Source: an uncultured Sporosarcina sp. (GTDB taxonomy: Bacteria; Bacillota; Bacilli; Bacillales_A; Planococcaceae). From it: a stretch of DNA of 64,000 bases. The position numbers were made by a program, and so were the translations under genes. Location: NCBI GenBank assembly GCA_948469885.1, contig CAOKMT010000005.1:1-64000 (forward strand), written 5' to 3'. Under the pieces are notes generated by a model that was not told the DNA's origin, did no database searches, and saw only the letters and a list, made by a program, of their open reading frames with translations. This document shows, in pieces, positions 18,121 to 28,402 of the stretch (positions are counted from its first letter, which is position 1; every line of letters starts with the position of its first letter).

Positions 18121-19170
18121 TTATTGTTTCGAATAAACACCAAACAACTCCCCGATACTTTCCACATAATCTGGCTCAAGAATGCCTTTTTCTGTAATGA
18201 TGGCCGTTATATATTTTGCGGGTGTTACATCGAAGGCGGGATTAAACACTTTCGTTTCCAGGGGCGCGACTTGTTGACCGTTCATCGTCGTCACTTCTTC
18301 CGCTGGTCTTTCTTCAATTGGAATGTCAGCTCCGTCTTGAATCGACACATCAAAAGTGGAAGAAGGTGCTGCCACGTAAAACGGTATATTAAATGCATTC
18401 GCTAAAATTGCCAAGTTCATCGTTCCGATTTTATTGGCAGTATCTCCATTCGCCGCGATACGATCTGCACCTACGATGATCGCTTCGATTCCCTTCGCTT
18501 GAATCGTATGCGCCGCCATACTATCTGTAATGAGCGTGACATCTACACCGGATTGTTGCAACTCCCACACGGTCAACCTGGCGCCTTGAAACAATGGACG
18601 TGTTTCGCAAGCATATACGTTGAATTGCTTTCCGCGCTCTTGTCCGAGATGGAATGGCGCAAGTGCTGTGCCATATTTGGCTGTTGCAATGGAGCCTGCA
18701 TTGCAAATCGTCATGACATTCGTCTTGTCGGCGAGCAACGATAGCGTATAGTCACCGATTTTTTTACAAAACGTTTCATCTTCTTCATGAATTATAATTG
18801 CTTCGGCTAATAGTGCGGCTTTCGCTCCTGCCACACTCGTGGCTGCTTGACTCGAAGCGAGAAGACGTTTTAATGCCCACATTAAATTGACCGCTGTCGG
18901 ACGCGAACTCACTATGTAATCGAAATCCTTTTGTAAAAGTCGATGGAATTGTTTCACGTCTTCGGTCTCATAGCGGCTTGCTGCGCTAGCCAGCCCATAA
19001 GCACCGGCAATACCAATTGCAGGTGCTCCCCGCACTTTTAAAGTGACGATTGCATCATATACTTCTTCGATTGTGGTCAGTGTCAAATACTCCGTTATGA
19101 GCGGAAGTTTCTGTTGATTTAAAATGATAAGTTCATCATCTTTCCATTGGATGGATGTTGGAATTGTCAT
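18121..19170 (-). CDS. mtnA: S-methyl-5-thioribose-1-phosphate isomerase
   Basis: Isomerises methylthioribose 1-phosphate to methylthioribulose 1-phosphate in methionine salvage; 349 aa, eIF2B-alpha-like fold. Key features are the KVRGAPAIG loop near residue 45, [10 protein letters not shown] with the catalytic Cys near 155, and [18 protein letters not shown] with the catalytic Asp near 235. It overlaps mtnK by 4 bp (ATGA), so the two form one translationally coupled unit under the S-box. Confidence 0.96.
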   Translation of the reverse strand: MTIPTSIQWKDDELIILNQQKLPLITEYLTLTTIEEVYDAIVTLKVRGAPAIGIAGAYGLASAASRYETEDVKQFHRLLQKDFDYIVSSRPTAVNLMWALKRLLASSQAATSVAGAKAALLAEAIIIHEEDETFCKKIGDYTLSLLADKTNVMTICNAGSIATAKYGTALAPFHLGQERGKQFNVYACETRPLFQGARLTVWELQQSGVDVTLITDSMAAHTIQAKGIEAIIVGADRIAANGDTANKIGTMNLAILANAFNIPFYVAAPSSTFDVSIQDGADIPIEERPAEEVTTMNGQQVAPLETKVFNPAFDVTPAKYITAIITEKGILEPDYVESIGELFGVYSKQ

Positions 19171-20360
19171 TGTACTTTCTCCTCAATCAATGACGTGACC
19201 TTTTGAATCGGGCTCAATTCAAATCGCTTTAAAATGAGTGCTTCTCCAAGTTCCAACACTTTTGTCTTCGCTTGAATTCTTTGGTCAACGTCTTTAATAT
19301 TTTCCAAGTCTGCGATTAACGCCAGTCCGATTGTTCGGCGGATTAACTCGCATCCTGCAAAACCGAGCGTGTCGACATATATCTTCTGTAAAACGCTCGC
19401 TTCATACCCTTCGATATCGAAAGATGGATCCATTTCTCCTTTTCTCCACAATTCCGAAAACTTGGAAGAAAACACTTCCCATGTCTGTTCAATTTGTTGA
19501 ATGATCAACTGCTTTGCATCGCCTTTTCTGCATACAGCTTGAGCGATTAGATTCGCAAGAAATTGACCAATATCAAATCCAATTGGTCCGTAAAAAGCGA
19601 ATTCGGGATCGAAGACCTTCGTTTCCTCTTCACTTGCAAATATGCTGCCCGTATGTAGGTCACCATGCACCAATGCTTCTGCTTCCGTCAAAAAGGATTT
19701 CTTCAACTTTGCTACTTCCAGTTTTAATGCAGGATTGCTCCACAGCGCTTCAGCTTTTGGCTTCAACAGCGGTTCAACATTATTTGTTTCACTATCGAAA
19801 AATGGATCTGTAAAAACAAGGTCTTCCGTAATCTTACATAGCTCAGGGTTTGAAAACTCCTTCACCAATTTTTTCTTTTCAAAAGGATGCAAGGCGAAAT
19901 CGGACGTAGCGAATAACGTACAGGCGAGATATTCGCCGATATGTTCCGCCAACTTTGGATAATGTTCACCGGCAACGAGACCTTCCCTTGCCACCCTTAA
20001 ACGAGATAAATCTTCAATAACCGTTATCGCCTGCACCGGATCGACCCCGAGCACTTCAGGCACTAAATGAGGTACAAATTCACCATGTTTTTTCAAAGCG
20101 TTCGCTTCAATTTCCGCACGCTTCAACGTAAGCGGCCAACTTTCCCCGACGACTTTCGCGTATGGCAATGCTTGTTTAATAATAATACTTCTATTTGTTT
20201 TAGGGTCGCTTATTCGGAAAACGTAATTCAAATTACCATCGCCAATTTCCGCACATCCCAGTTCAGCGTCTTTTGGAAAAACACCCATGTTCTTGGCATA
20301 TTGAATTGCTGTCTGCTCCGTCAAAGCTTCATATTGTTCTACTGCTAATCTCGTTGTCAT
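19167..20360 (-). CDS. mtnK: Methylthioribose kinase
   Basis: ATP-dependent kinase that makes methylthioribose 1-phosphate; 397 aa, protein-kinase-like (APH) fold. The catalytic loop [11 protein letters not shown] is near residue 230, with the metal-binding DPEFAFYGP following. First gene of mtnKA, preceded by AAGGGGATG and by a SAM-I riboswitch. SAM excess should therefore shut off salvage. Confidence 0.95.
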   Translation of the reverse strand: MTTRLAVEQYEALTEQTAIQYAKNMGVFPKDAELGCAEIGDGNLNYVFRISDPKTNRSIIIKQALPYAKVVGESWPLTLKRAEIEANALKKHGEFVPHLVPEVLGVDPVQAITVIEDLSRLRVAREGLVAGEHYPKLAEHIGEYLACTLFATSDFALHPFEKKKLVKEFSNPELCKITEDLVFTDPFFDSETNNVEPLLKPKAEALWSNPALKLEVAKLKKSFLTEAEALVHGDLHTGSIFASEEETKVFDPEFAFYGPIGFDIGQFLANLIAQAVCRKGDAKQLIIQQIEQTWEVFSSKFSELWRKGEMDPSFDIEGYEASVLQKIYVDTLGFAGCELIRRTIGLALIADLENIKDVDQRIQAKTKVLELGEALILKRFELSPIQKVTSLIEEKVQ

Positions 20361-20384
20361 CTATATTCATCCCCTTATTATGTG

Positions 20385-20418
20385 CAAAAATAAATAGCCT
20401 TCTCCGTTGAGAGAGGCT
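20385..20418 (-). terminator. S-box-controlled terminator before mtnK
   Basis: Minus-strand stem AGCCT plus TCTC against GAGA plus AGGCT (one bulged C), loop AACG, then ATTTATTTTT. The 5' arm also pairs with GAGAGGC about 20 nt upstream, giving the alternative antiterminator. Confidence 0.8.
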
Positions 20419-20607
20419 AAAGGATGAATTATTCCTTGCCTCTCATCTTCCGGAAACGACACTATGGTATCGCTCCGTTGGAATTAGCACCGTGCCTTAC
20501 GGGATATGGATCCCGGCGTGTACATACGCCCCGTTTCACAACGAGATTACGGTCGGTTGCTGGGCATCATCGGGCCAAATTCCCTCCGCCTGCTCTTGAT
20601 AAGAGTG
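20419..20607 (-). promoter_or_regulatory. SAM-I (S-box) riboswitch
   Basis: Minus strand. The 5' sequence TTATCAAGAGCAGGCGGAGG at about 20605 is followed by TTGGCCCGATGATGCCCAGC and CAACCG, the hallmark S-box core. An expression platform ends at the terminator above. SAM binding is expected to favour termination ahead of mtnKA. Confidence 0.95.
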
Positions 20608-20628
20608 CTATCATTTAGTTTAAACTGC

Positions 20629-20658
20629 ATTTTAACATCATTCGGAAATCTTTGTCAA
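20629..20658 (-). promoter_or_regulatory. mtnKA promoter
   Basis: TTGACA (complement at 20653-20658) and TAAAAT (20629-20634) with an 18-bp spacer, about 25 bp before the S-box start. Confidence 0.75.
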
Positions 20659-20682
20659 CTAAATTTTAGATAGATTGAAAAA

Positions 20683-20711
20683 TTGACAAAAAGATACAAA
20701 AATGAAACAAT
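20683..20711 (+). promoter_or_regulatory. Candidate mtnB promoter
   Basis: TTGACA at 20683-20688 and AACAAT at 20706-20711 with a 17-bp spacer, back to back with the mtnKA promoter. The -10 is weak. No S-box precedes mtnB. Confidence 0.5.
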
Positions 20712-20742
20712 GCGATTATTATTTTAAGGTCGGTGTTGGATA

Positions 20743-21366
20743 ATGAAAAATGATTCTAAGAAATGGATTGAACTTGCGAATATCAAAGAAGCGTTGGCTG
20801 CACGGGATTGGTTTATGGGAACGAGTGGAAACCTCGCCATGAAAGTGCAAGATACGCCTCTCCAATTTTTAGTGACAGCAAGTGGAAAAGATAAATACAA
20901 ACGGACAGCTGAAGATTTTTTACTCGTTGACAGTGAAGGCAAACCGGTCGGGAAGACACCTTTAAAACCATCGGCTGAAACTTTACTCCACTGTGCCATT
21001 TATGGGAAAACGACTGCTGGTTGTAGCCTTCACGTACATACAGTAGCGAATAATGTCGTTTCTGAAATTTACGGAGATGCAGGGAAAATTGAGTTCAAAG
21101 GACAAGAACTCATTAAAGCTTTTGGATTTTGGGAAGAAGATGCTGTCCTTACCATTCCGATCATTCCGAATCACGCACATATCCCACGGTTGGCGGAAGA
21201 GTTTGAAACCCATATCCAAAGTGACCGTGGCGCAGTACTCATTCGCAATCACGGAATTACGGTGTGGGGGAAAGATGGTTTTGAAGCGAAAAAGTTACTA
21301 GAAGCTTCCGAGTTTTTATTTCAATATCAATTAATGCTCAATCAACAAAAAGCAACTTTCGTCTAA
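20743..21366 (+). CDS. mtnB: Methylthioribulose-1-phosphate dehydratase
   Basis: Class II aldolase-fold metal enzyme that dehydrates methylthioribulose 1-phosphate; 207 aa. Zinc ligands are in LHVHTVANN (HVH near residue 93) and a later His in [10 protein letters not shown]. The GTSGNLAMK and TASGKDK phosphate-site motifs are present near the N-terminus. It is divergent from mtnKA and not under the S-box. The later genes of the pathway (mtnWX or mtnC, mtnD) are not in this window. Confidence 0.93.
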   Translation: MKNDSKKWIELANIKEALAARDWFMGTSGNLAMKVQDTPLQFLVTASGKDKYKRTAEDFLLVDSEGKPVGKTPLKPSAETLLHCAIYGKTTAGCSLHVHTVANNVVSEIYGDAGKIEFKGQELIKAFGFWEEDAVLTIPIIPNHAHIPRLAEEFETHIQSDRGAVLIRNHGITVWGKDGFEAKKLLEASEFLFQYQLMLNQQKATFV

Positions 21367-21372
21367 TAATAT

Positions 21373-21407
21373 AAAAAGTCGCTTCCTCGTAAGGAGCGAC
21401 TCTTTTG
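21373..21407 (+). terminator. Terminator after mtnB
   Basis: AGTCGCT/AGCGACT stem with an inner TCC/GGA helix, flanked by A run and CTTTT; probably bidirectional. Confidence 0.75.
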
Positions 21408-21455
21408 TTTATTTATCCAGCGATGGCAACCAAGATGCCTATACATAATCCCTTG

Positions 21456-22073
21456 TCAATACGCAATGCCCACACGAACGCCGACATATTTCTTATCCAA
21501 TAGTTCGGCATAAGCAAATGCCGCCGTGTCGCCAACGGATATTTTCCTACCTTCTTCCGGCAACAAATCACGTTCGACCCGATAACCGCCAACTGCTTCC
21601 CCATCCGGTAAATACGTCGGACAAACAATCGTCCAATCAAGCCCGGATGCACGCAACAGATCGTACACTTTATGATGTTCTTCTGCCGCGAATGTCAATC
21701 GACGATTCGTATCGCCCGCCTCATAACGCAATTTCGCCGGATCGATCCGACTTTGCAAAATGCCTGCCGTTCCGATGGTCACAATTCGTTGGATCCCTTC
21801 CGCTTTCATTTCCCGGATGAATTGCGGCACAGCTTCTGTTAATGTAGTCGTCTTATCTGTACCGAGTGCACTGAAAACAACGTCCGCACCAGCAATTGTT
21901 TGCGACACTACTTCGCCATTACGCACGTCGCCTTCCTTAACGGTCAAATTGTCGTGTGCTGTTAATTTCCCGGGAAATCGAGCGAGTGCTGTCACTTTAT
22001 GTCCATCTGCAATTGCCTGTTTCAATACTTCTCTGCCTACTCGACCTGTCGCACCAAATAAAGCGATATTCAT
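21456..22073 (-). CDS. NAD(P)-dependent oxidoreductase/epimerase-like protein (biliverdin reductase-B type)
   Basis: 205 aa atypical short-chain dehydrogenase fold. The nucleotide-binding GATGRVG is at residues 8-14. The usual catalytic YxxxK is not obvious; this places it with the BVR-B/flavin reductase-like or NmrA-like NAD(P)H-binding group. It lies 11 bp downstream of the TauE-type gene and AGGAGG precedes the ATG. The substrate is unknown. Confidence 0.75.
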   Translation of the reverse strand: MNIALFGATGRVGREVLKQAIADGHKVTALARFPGKLTAHDNLTVKEGDVRNGEVVSQTIAGADVVFSALGTDKTTTLTEAVPQFIREMKAEGIQRIVTIGTAGILQSRIDPAKLRYEAGDTNRRLTFAAEEHHKVYDLLRASGLDWTIVCPTYLPDGEAVGGYRVERDLLPEEGRKISVGDTAAFAYAELLDKKYVGVRVGIAY

Positions 22074-22084
22074 ATATATCCCTC

Positions 22085-22828
22085 CTATAATGTTTGCACG
22101 AGCAAATAAATCCCTGTAAATAGTAAAATTGCATATGTAAAAAGACGAAAGATTTTCTGGTTAATTCGATGAAACAAAAGCTGACCGAAGTACAACCCGA
22201 CCGCTACGACCGGCAATGCCATTGCACTTGAGCGCCATGCCGTTTGGCTAGTCCCCGCAAACATAACTTGAACGACAAGACTAACAAAATAGATGAACAG
22301 ATAAAAAGCCAAAGTCGTTGCCCGTAAACTTTCTTTTTTCGTATCCGTCCCTGAAAAATAAAGAAGCAGCGGCGGTCCCGGCATACCAATTCCAGTCGTC
22401 ATCACACCGGATACACTGCCGACAAGTAAATCCCGCTGCTTACTTTTTTTCAAACGAAAATGGCGCATAAGCAAAATAGTGAGGATCAGAATAATTATTC
22501 CAATTCCCATTTTCAGTTTTTCAGCATCTGCGACTAGAAAAATGGTCATGCCAATCGGAAGGCCAGGCAAACTTCCGACAATGAAACGTTTCAAGATGCC
22601 TGTATCGACGTCTTTTCTAATTTTGGCAATCAAAGCAACAGAAATGACAAGCGACAGCACTAAGTTAATTTGGATCGCTTCTCTCGGTTCAAAAATAAGC
22701 AATAAAAACGGTGTTGCCATAATGGAAAAACCAAAACCTGTACTCGTCTGTAAAATGGAAGCGCATAAAATAATGATCATAAATAGAAAAATCGTCAACG
22801 CATATCGCCTGCTTTCACAACTTGGCAA
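22085..22828 (-). CDS. Sulfite exporter TauE/SafE family membrane protein
   Basis: Up to 247 aa with about eight hydrophobic segments in two related halves. The first half has the family pattern around QTSTGFGFSI and the second around GIGMPGPPLLLYF. The start is uncertain: a TTG at 22828 has GGGGG nearby, but family proteins suggest a start nearer 22798 (TTG) or 22780 (ATG). Family members export sulfite, sulfonates or other small organic anions; nothing nearby fixes the substrate. Confidence 0.75.
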   Translation of the reverse strand: MPSCESRRYALTIFLFMIIILCASILQTSTGFGFSIMATPFLLLIFEPREAIQINLVLSLVISVALIAKIRKDVDTGILKRFIVGSLPGLPIGMTIFLVADAEKLKMGIGIIILILTILLMRHFRLKKSKQRDLLVGSVSGVMTTGIGMPGPPLLLYFSGTDTKKESLRATTLAFYLFIYFVSLVVQVMFAGTSQTAWRSSAMALPVVAVGLYFGQLLFHRINQKIFRLFTYAILLFTGIYLLVQTL

Positions 22829-22866
22829 ACCCCCAGCATTTTATAACGCCATCAACGTTTCTCCAC

Positions 22867-24345
22867 TCAATTCCGGGGATTATACTTTTCGTAAAACTGA
22901 TTCATAAATCGCTCATCAGGATCGTATGCCCTTTTCTTCTCAAAAAAAGCATCGATCTCCGGGTAAGCCGCTCGAATTTGTGTAGGATTCGGATACAATT
23001 GGTACGTCAAATAGTACGTTCCTCCGTGTGCCAATGCAAGGTCCACAATTTTTTGTGTCGCCTGCTCCATATGGTCGATCCCTACATCAGAAAGCGGATG
23101 GTTGAACAAAAGTACAATCGCAAATGTGTCTTCCTTTGCGTAATTCAAAAACCCTTCATCACTTGCTTTCGTATACCTCACCGTTGCATTTAGTAAATTT
23201 AAATCTTCCGAGTCAACAACTTCTCTTATTCCGTCTACAAAACTTGCAAATTGATCTAAAGGAACAAAATACTCTTGTAAAATGTCGGTGTTTTTGGCAG
23301 ATTCATATTCCAGAAATTCAATGAATGGACTCATCGCATTGTTCCGAGAAAGGATGAGGCCTTCATCTGACAAAAACTGTTGTTGGACATACCAACTCAT
23401 CCCTTTTCCCCAATCAAACTTTCGTGATAAATTAAATAAAAACTTATTTCTTCCCACATTTTTCTCTTCTTCCAAAGTAGTCAACTGATCGAATGTCATT
23501 TCATCCACAGGATACAATTCATTGTCTTCCCTAACAAGCTTATAGTTTGTTAAATACATGTCTTCCAAAAAAGAATTCGGGGCAATTGACAACCGAGCAT
23601 AATGCAATCCAATGGTTTCATCCGCTAAAATATGTTGTTGAAAATGGCTTGCATATGCCTCATAATTCAGCTGTTTCATTTCTGACACGTAAAACACGTC
23701 GTCCGTCAATTGAAGCGTGACATCCAAAATGACGCCAAACAATCCATATCCACCGATCACAAGAGGAAATAATTCTTCATTGTCCGTCCTGCTCACTTCT
23801 TTGACGGTTCCATCCGCCATCAACAAGCGGAAGGAATCCACTGTTTCGATGAGCGTGCCGTAACGGGGATCCCGTCCATGCACATTTGAACTTAACGAGC
23901 CACCGATCGTGAATATATTGGAAGACTGCATCACTTTAACCGACAACCCATATGGATTGATGTAGTCTTGTATTTGTTTCCAAGTCGCGCCACTTTGTAC
24001 GGTAATCGTCTTTTCCTTTTCATCAAAATTCAATATTTTATCGTACCCGCGCATATCCAACCATACCGAATCTTTATAAAATGCATGTCCGCCTTGACTA
24101 TGCTTGGCGCCTCCAATGGATACTTTCAAATTTTCTTTTTGAGCGAGTTGGACCGCTTCTATCAATCCTTCCGCTTCTTTTCCTTGAACGACCTCTTTTA
24201 CTTTCGTCGGAGAAAGCCGACTGACATCTTGGATAAGCAGTTCGTCTTCAAATCGATTTTCATTGGTTACAATCCATAGAAAGATAATCGCAACGACAAG
24301 TGTAACTAATACGCCCACCGTCCACATCGTTTTTTTCCTTGTCAT
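22867..24345 (-). CDS. Membrane-anchored FAD-linked oxidoreductase (VAO/alditol-oxidase family)
   Basis: 492 aa. An N-terminal membrane anchor (residues 8-26) is followed by a FAD_binding_4 domain with the pyrophosphate-binding stretch GGAKHSQGGHAF near residue 80. The second FAD motif, GGSLSSNVHGRDPR, is near 150. The His in GGHAF is a possible covalent flavin site, as in alditol oxidases, but that is not certain. The C-terminal half resembles D-arabinono-lactone/alditol oxidases. AGGAGCG precedes the ATG. The anchored form could feed electrons to the respiratory chain. Substrate unknown. Confidence 0.78.
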   Translation of the reverse strand: MTRKKTMWTVGVLVTLVVAIIFLWIVTNENRFEDELLIQDVSRLSPTKVKEVVQGKEAEGLIEAVQLAQKENLKVSIGGAKHSQGGHAFYKDSVWLDMRGYDKILNFDEKEKTITVQSGATWKQIQDYINPYGLSVKVMQSSNIFTIGGSLSSNVHGRDPRYGTLIETVDSFRLLMADGTVKEVSRTDNEELFPLVIGGYGLFGVILDVTLQLTDDVFYVSEMKQLNYEAYASHFQQHILADETIGLHYARLSIAPNSFLEDMYLTNYKLVREDNELYPVDEMTFDQLTTLEEEKNVGRNKFLFNLSRKFDWGKGMSWYVQQQFLSDEGLILSRNNAMSPFIEFLEYESAKNTDILQEYFVPLDQFASFVDGIREVVDSEDLNLLNATVRYTKASDEGFLNYAKEDTFAIVLLFNHPLSDVGIDHMEQATQKIVDLALAHGGTYYLTYQLYPNPTQIRAAYPEIDAFFEKKRAYDPDERFMNQFYEKYNPRN

Positions 24346-24441
24346 CGTTCGCTCCTGTTCAACGTAATAAGCTGCATTGTACCACCAAATCCAAACTATT
24401 TGAAATTCCGATACTCGTAATTCATGTTTGCTTTCAACCGT

Positions 24442-24813
24442 CTATTCAACCCGTTGATGATCCAATATTTCTTTCAAAACGACAGCTTGGTTGTGCTTTT
24501 CATCTTTGGCACCATACACTAACGTTACATGTTTTTCATGATCAATCACAATCTTTTTTAACTTTTCCAACTGCTCTTTCTTCTCGTCATCCGAAGCCAA
24601 TTCCTCTTTATATTTCTTTTTGAACGTTTCAAACTTTTCCGGCTCATGGTTAAACCATTTCCTTAATTCCGCAGAAGGGGCTACTTCTTGCATCCAATAG
24701 TCAATCTCTAAGTCTTCTTTTGAAACACCACGCGGCCAAAGTCGATCGACAAGAATTCGTACACCATCCTCTTTCGCAGGTTCTGTATAAGCGCGCTTCA
24801 TGTTGACTGGCAT
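24442..24813 (-). CDS. DUF488 family protein
   Basis: 123 aa. The family motif VDRLWPRGVSKEDL (around residues 22-35) and WFNHEP with a C-terminal LVYGAKDEKHNQA are clear. Function is unknown. AAAGGAG precedes the ATG. The 247 bp between its start and the PAS-GGDEF-EAL gene contain no gene; a TATAAT near 24940 is the only promoter-like element seen there. Confidence 0.82.
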   Translation of the reverse strand: MPVNMKRAYTEPAKEDGVRILVDRLWPRGVSKEDLEIDYWMQEVAPSAELRKWFNHEPEKFETFKKKYKEELASDDEKKEQLEKLKKIVIDHEKHVTLVYGAKDEKHNQAVVLKEILDHQRVE

Positions 24814-25060
24814 GATACTTTCTCCTTTCCAGTTTTCATATTGTCTTCCTCTATTTCTTTTCCCTTTTTTCCTAATTTTAGTTACCTTCAGCGACTACTA
24901 CAATCCACGCTAGGGATAACACTAGTACAATAGTTGTGAGTATAATGATACAATCAAAACTTAAGGGTCTATATACTAAAGTAGTAGATATTGGTTTAGC
25001 CATTGCTCATTTCGTAGCCATGAATTCGAACTGATCATACTCGAAAGGATTTGTTAATGA

Positions 25061-27481
25061 GTGTTAGCAACAGTTAAAAATAGTTTATCCATCCCTCTTT
25101 TACTAGAGAAGAAATTTTGTGTGTCAATTATTGACCGCCACGGGATCGTTTTATATGTAAATCAACTTTTTTGTGACCTTTCAAAATATAGTGCCGATGA
25201 GTTAATCGGTAATCATTTTCGCATATTACAACATGAGGAAACATCCGACTTCGTTTCAGAATTGGTATCTGCCTTAAAGGAACATAAAATTGCCCAACGA
25301 CATATGAAAAGAACAGCGAAGGATGGAAGCCATTATTGGGTCGAAACAACAATCATGCCCACCTTCGATGATAATAACCAGATCACTCAATTCATCTTGT
25401 TCGATAGCGATATAACAAATAAAATGCTGATAGAAAAGAAGTACAATGAAACGCTCAAAGATTTGCATAATATTGAAAATGCACTCGACCAATCGACCGT
25501 TGTCGCGATCACCGACCGAAAAGGAGTCATTACATACGTCAACGAAAAGTTTTGTCGACTGTCTAAATACTCCGCAGACGAGTTAATCGGACAGACACAC
25601 CGCATCGTCAATTCCAAGTTTCATCCGAAAAGCTTTTTCAAAGAGATGTGGCGGACGATTGGAAAAGGAGAAATTTGGACAGGGGATATAAAAAACCGAG
25701 CGAAAGACGGCTCCGAATATTGGGTCAGTACCACGATTGTGCCATTTTTGGACGACAACAAGAAACCTTTTCAATATATTGCCATCCGAACAGACATCAC
25801 TGATAGAAAGGAAGCAGAACATTTTTTGGAGATCGCGCTGAAGAATGATTTCCGACAAACTGTCAAAAATCTTCAAAATGCCATTTTCAAATATGTGGAT
25901 GACGGAAAAGAAGGTGTGCAGTTCACGTTAATCGAAGGGAAGATGGCAAAAAAACTGAACATCACCTTGGAGGATACTCTACAAGGTCGGGTCGCCCATC
26001 CTTTTTCGGAAATTGAGCTTTTAAAATATAAACAATTGTTAAGACGAGGTTTGCAAGGGGATGCTGTGCATTTTGAGTTAAGCTTTTTTCATCATACATT
26101 TCTTATTTACTTATCCCCTATTTTCGAAAAGAATCGTGTAGCGGAAGTCGTCGGCACGGTTATTGATATTACAGAACGGAAAAAAGCGGAACAGCTTGTC
26201 GAGCGGATGGCCTATTATGATTTTTTGACACGTCTGCCAAATAGGCGACTTTTTGAAAAGAAAGTGAACGATACGATTACACAAGCCAAAAGAGAAAAAG
26301 AGTCATTCGCTATTATGTTTATTGATTTGGATCGTTTTAAATATATTAACGATTCGATGGGGCATGCGATTGGCGACCAACTTCTCATCGCGGTCGGAAA
26401 TCGATTGCGAAGTCTCGTTCGAAAAGAGGACGTTGTCGGTCGGCACGGAGGCGATGAGTTCGTTATTTTACTTCCTTCTGCGCAAGCGACGGAAGCGGAA
26501 AAAATAGCGCAACGAATCATTGATAGCTTGGCGGATCCATTTCTTTGCAAAGATATCGATATGTTCGTCAACTCAAGTATCGGTATCAGTATTTTTCCGC
26601 AAGACGGCGACGACAGCGACACTTTAATGAGAAATGCGGACTCCGCTATGTTTCAAGCAAAAGAAAGAAGAACGAATACGTATCAATTTTTCACGGAAGC
26701 TTTACACAATGAAATGATTGAAAAGTCCAATTTGGAAATGGCACTTCGGCGAGCCCAGCAAAAAAATCAATTCGAACTTTATTATCAACCGCAAATCGAC
26801 TTGAAATCAGGGGCTTTGACGGGAGTGGAAGCACTAATTCGCTGGCATCACCCAACGGAAGGATTCATTTCTCCCGGTCGTTTCATACCAATTGCCGAAG
26901 AAACGGGGCTAATCGTATCGATAGGACAATGGGTACTGGAAACCGCTTGCCTACAAGCAAAGCAATGGCAGCATAGTGGCCTACCCTCTATCCAAATGAG
27001 CGTCAATGTTTCCCTTCACCAATTTAAGCAACTCACTTTCGTCGATCAAGTACAAGAGACGTTGAAAAAAACGGGTCTTCATCCAAGCTATTTGAATTTG
27101 GAAATTACAGAAAGCATGACATCCGATGTGCAAAATTGCAAGACAACTCTTCAGAAGCTTAGAGAACTTGGCGTTAATGTCAGCATCGATGATTTTGGGA
27201 CCGGTTATTCTTCGCTTAGTTATTTAAGCAAATTTCCAATTACGCATTTAAAAATCGACCAAGCCTTCGTACAAGAACTGAATCCTAGCAATCGTGCCAT
27301 TGTAAAAACGATTATCAGTTTGGCTAAAAATTTAAATTTGAACGTTATCGCAGAAGGCGTTGAAACGGAAGAGCAAGCTCAATTTTTGGAGACCTTACAT
27401 TGCGATGAAGTGCAAGGGTATTTCTATTCTAAACCGCTCCCGAAAGGACAAATTGAAACATTACTCCACCGTGCCTACTAA
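25061..27481 (+). CDS. PAS-PAS-(PAS)-GGDEF-EAL cyclic-di-GMP protein
   Basis: 806 aa cytoplasmic protein with no membrane segment. Two clear PAS domains (about 15-125 and 140-260) share the SADELIG(N/Q)xHRI pattern, and a more diverged PAS-like part spans about 265-375. GGDEF follows (about 380-540), with intact HGGDEF near residue 462, so diguanylate cyclase activity is plausible. EAL (about 555-800) has EALIRWHHP and DDFGTGYSSLSYL, so phosphodiesterase catalysis is also plausible. Start is GTG at 25061 with AAAGGA upstream. It probably senses a redox or ligand cue through PAS and sets c-di-GMP in either direction. Confidence 0.93.
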   Translation: MLATVKNSLSIPLLLEKKFCVSIIDRHGIVLYVNQLFCDLSKYSADELIGNHFRILQHEETSDFVSELVSALKEHKIAQRHMKRTAKDGSHYWVETTIMPTFDDNNQITQFILFDSDITNKMLIEKKYNETLKDLHNIENALDQSTVVAITDRKGVITYVNEKFCRLSKYSADELIGQTHRIVNSKFHPKSFFKEMWRTIGKGEIWTGDIKNRAKDGSEYWVSTTIVPFLDDNKKPFQYIAIRTDITDRKEAEHFLEIALKNDFRQTVKNLQNAIFKYVDDGKEGVQFTLIEGKMAKKLNITLEDTLQGRVAHPFSEIELLKYKQLLRRGLQGDAVHFELSFFHHTFLIYLSPIFEKNRVAEVVGTVIDITERKKAEQLVERMAYYDFLTRLPNRRLFEKKVNDTITQAKREKESFAIMFIDLDRFKYINDSMGHAIGDQLLIAVGNRLRSLVRKEDVVGRHGGDEFVILLPSAQATEAEKIAQRIIDSLADPFLCKDIDMFVNSSIGISIFPQDGDDSDTLMRNADSAMFQAKERRTNTYQFFTEALHNEMIEKSNLEMALRRAQQKNQFELYYQPQIDLKSGALTGVEALIRWHHPTEGFISPGRFIPIAEETGLIVSIGQWVLETACLQAKQWQHSGLPSIQMSVNVSLHQFKQLTFVDQVQETLKKTGLHPSYLNLEITESMTSDVQNCKTTLQKLRELGVNVSIDDFGTGYSSLSYLSKFPITHLKIDQAFVQELNPSNRAIVKTIISLAKNLNLNVIAEGVETEEQAQFLETLHCDEVQGYFYSKPLPKGQIETLLHRAY

Positions 27482-27525
27482 ATTATCTGTGAATCAGTCA
27501 CTGACATGCGAAATCCATATAAAGT

Positions 27526-27576
27526 AAGAAAAAGGTGAGACTCTACTCTAAATAAGTAGGGGCTCACCTTTTTCTT
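27526..27576. terminator. Bidirectional terminator
   Basis: Perfect 14-bp stem AAGAAAAAGGTGAG/CTCACCTTTTTCTT with an inner CTACT/AGTAG helix. It separates the convergent GGDEF-EAL and methyltransferase genes. Confidence 0.9.
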
Positions 27577-27597
27577 GCTTTTCCTATCGGTTGACGC

Positions 27598-28194
27598 TCA
27601 CCCTAACCGATAAATCAAAAACTTTTCCAACTTATCTTGAGCGCCAGGCACCTTCACTTTATTCAGCAACTTGAAAGGCGTTTTTTTCGCCATAAACCGT
27701 TTATAACTGCCTAATGGATAGTATAGAATCAGATCTATGGATCTTTTCTCCTTCTCAACGGATTCCAAAATATTTCTAACAACTCTCTTGAAAATATCAA
27801 CCGAGAAAGGGTTAAAAAAATAAAAAATATTGTCCATTTCGTCTACTTCATACTGTTCCGCGAGTGCAAAGTCAAAACGAATTGGCGCATCGATATGGTT
27901 GGCGATATATCGATAACTTCTTTTGTTATCAAGTGCTTCTTCTAAGGTTTTATCATTCACTTCCACGCCGGTGACAGGCACTTGAAACCGGTTATGAATA
28001 TAAAAAGACACACGTCCACGACCACATCCAAAATCTACGACTTCGTCCGATTTCTCAAGCCGGTATACGCTAAATAAAGCTTCCAATGCTTGATAGGGGG
28101 TCGCCTCGTAGCGATTATAGTGGGGGTGGTTCCGCCACTCCCTCAAACCGGTCGTTCGAATGTTAAGCCTTTGTTCGTATTTTCTTTCAGCCAA
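27598..28194 (-). CDS. Class I SAM-dependent methyltransferase
   Basis: 198 aa. SAM-binding motif I is VVDFGCGRGRVSF near residue 52, followed by an acidic residue at the end of strand 2 (TGVEVND). Start is TTG at 28194 with AGAGAGGA seven bases upstream. The substrate cannot be inferred; it stands alone, convergent with the cyclic-di-GMP gene. Confidence 0.8.
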   Translation of the reverse strand: MAERKYEQRLNIRTTGLREWRNHPHYNRYEATPYQALEALFSVYRLEKSDEVVDFGCGRGRVSFYIHNRFQVPVTGVEVNDKTLEEALDNKRSYRYIANHIDAPIRFDFALAEQYEVDEMDNIFYFFNPFSVDIFKRVVRNILESVEKEKRSIDLILYYPLGSYKRFMAKKTPFKLLNKVKVPGAQDKLEKFLIYRLG

Positions 28195-28402
28195 TGATGA
28201 TTCCTCTCTTTATAAGTTTTTACATTGTTTTTATTCTACACACACCTCTCTATCATACTCGTTGCATCTGTATACTTCAACCTACTCAACAATCCAAGAC
28301 TTCCTTCCTATCCAATTTGACAATTGAAACACTCTCCCGAAACTTTCACATCAACGGACGATTGAATTTTCTGATAAATAAAACACTTCTCCTCTTTTGT
28401 GG

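Noticed and set aside
24640..25060. Firm promoter call for the PAS-GGDEF-EAL gene
   Set aside because: A TATAAT is present near 24940 but no acceptable -35 lies at 16-18 bp, so no feature was entered.
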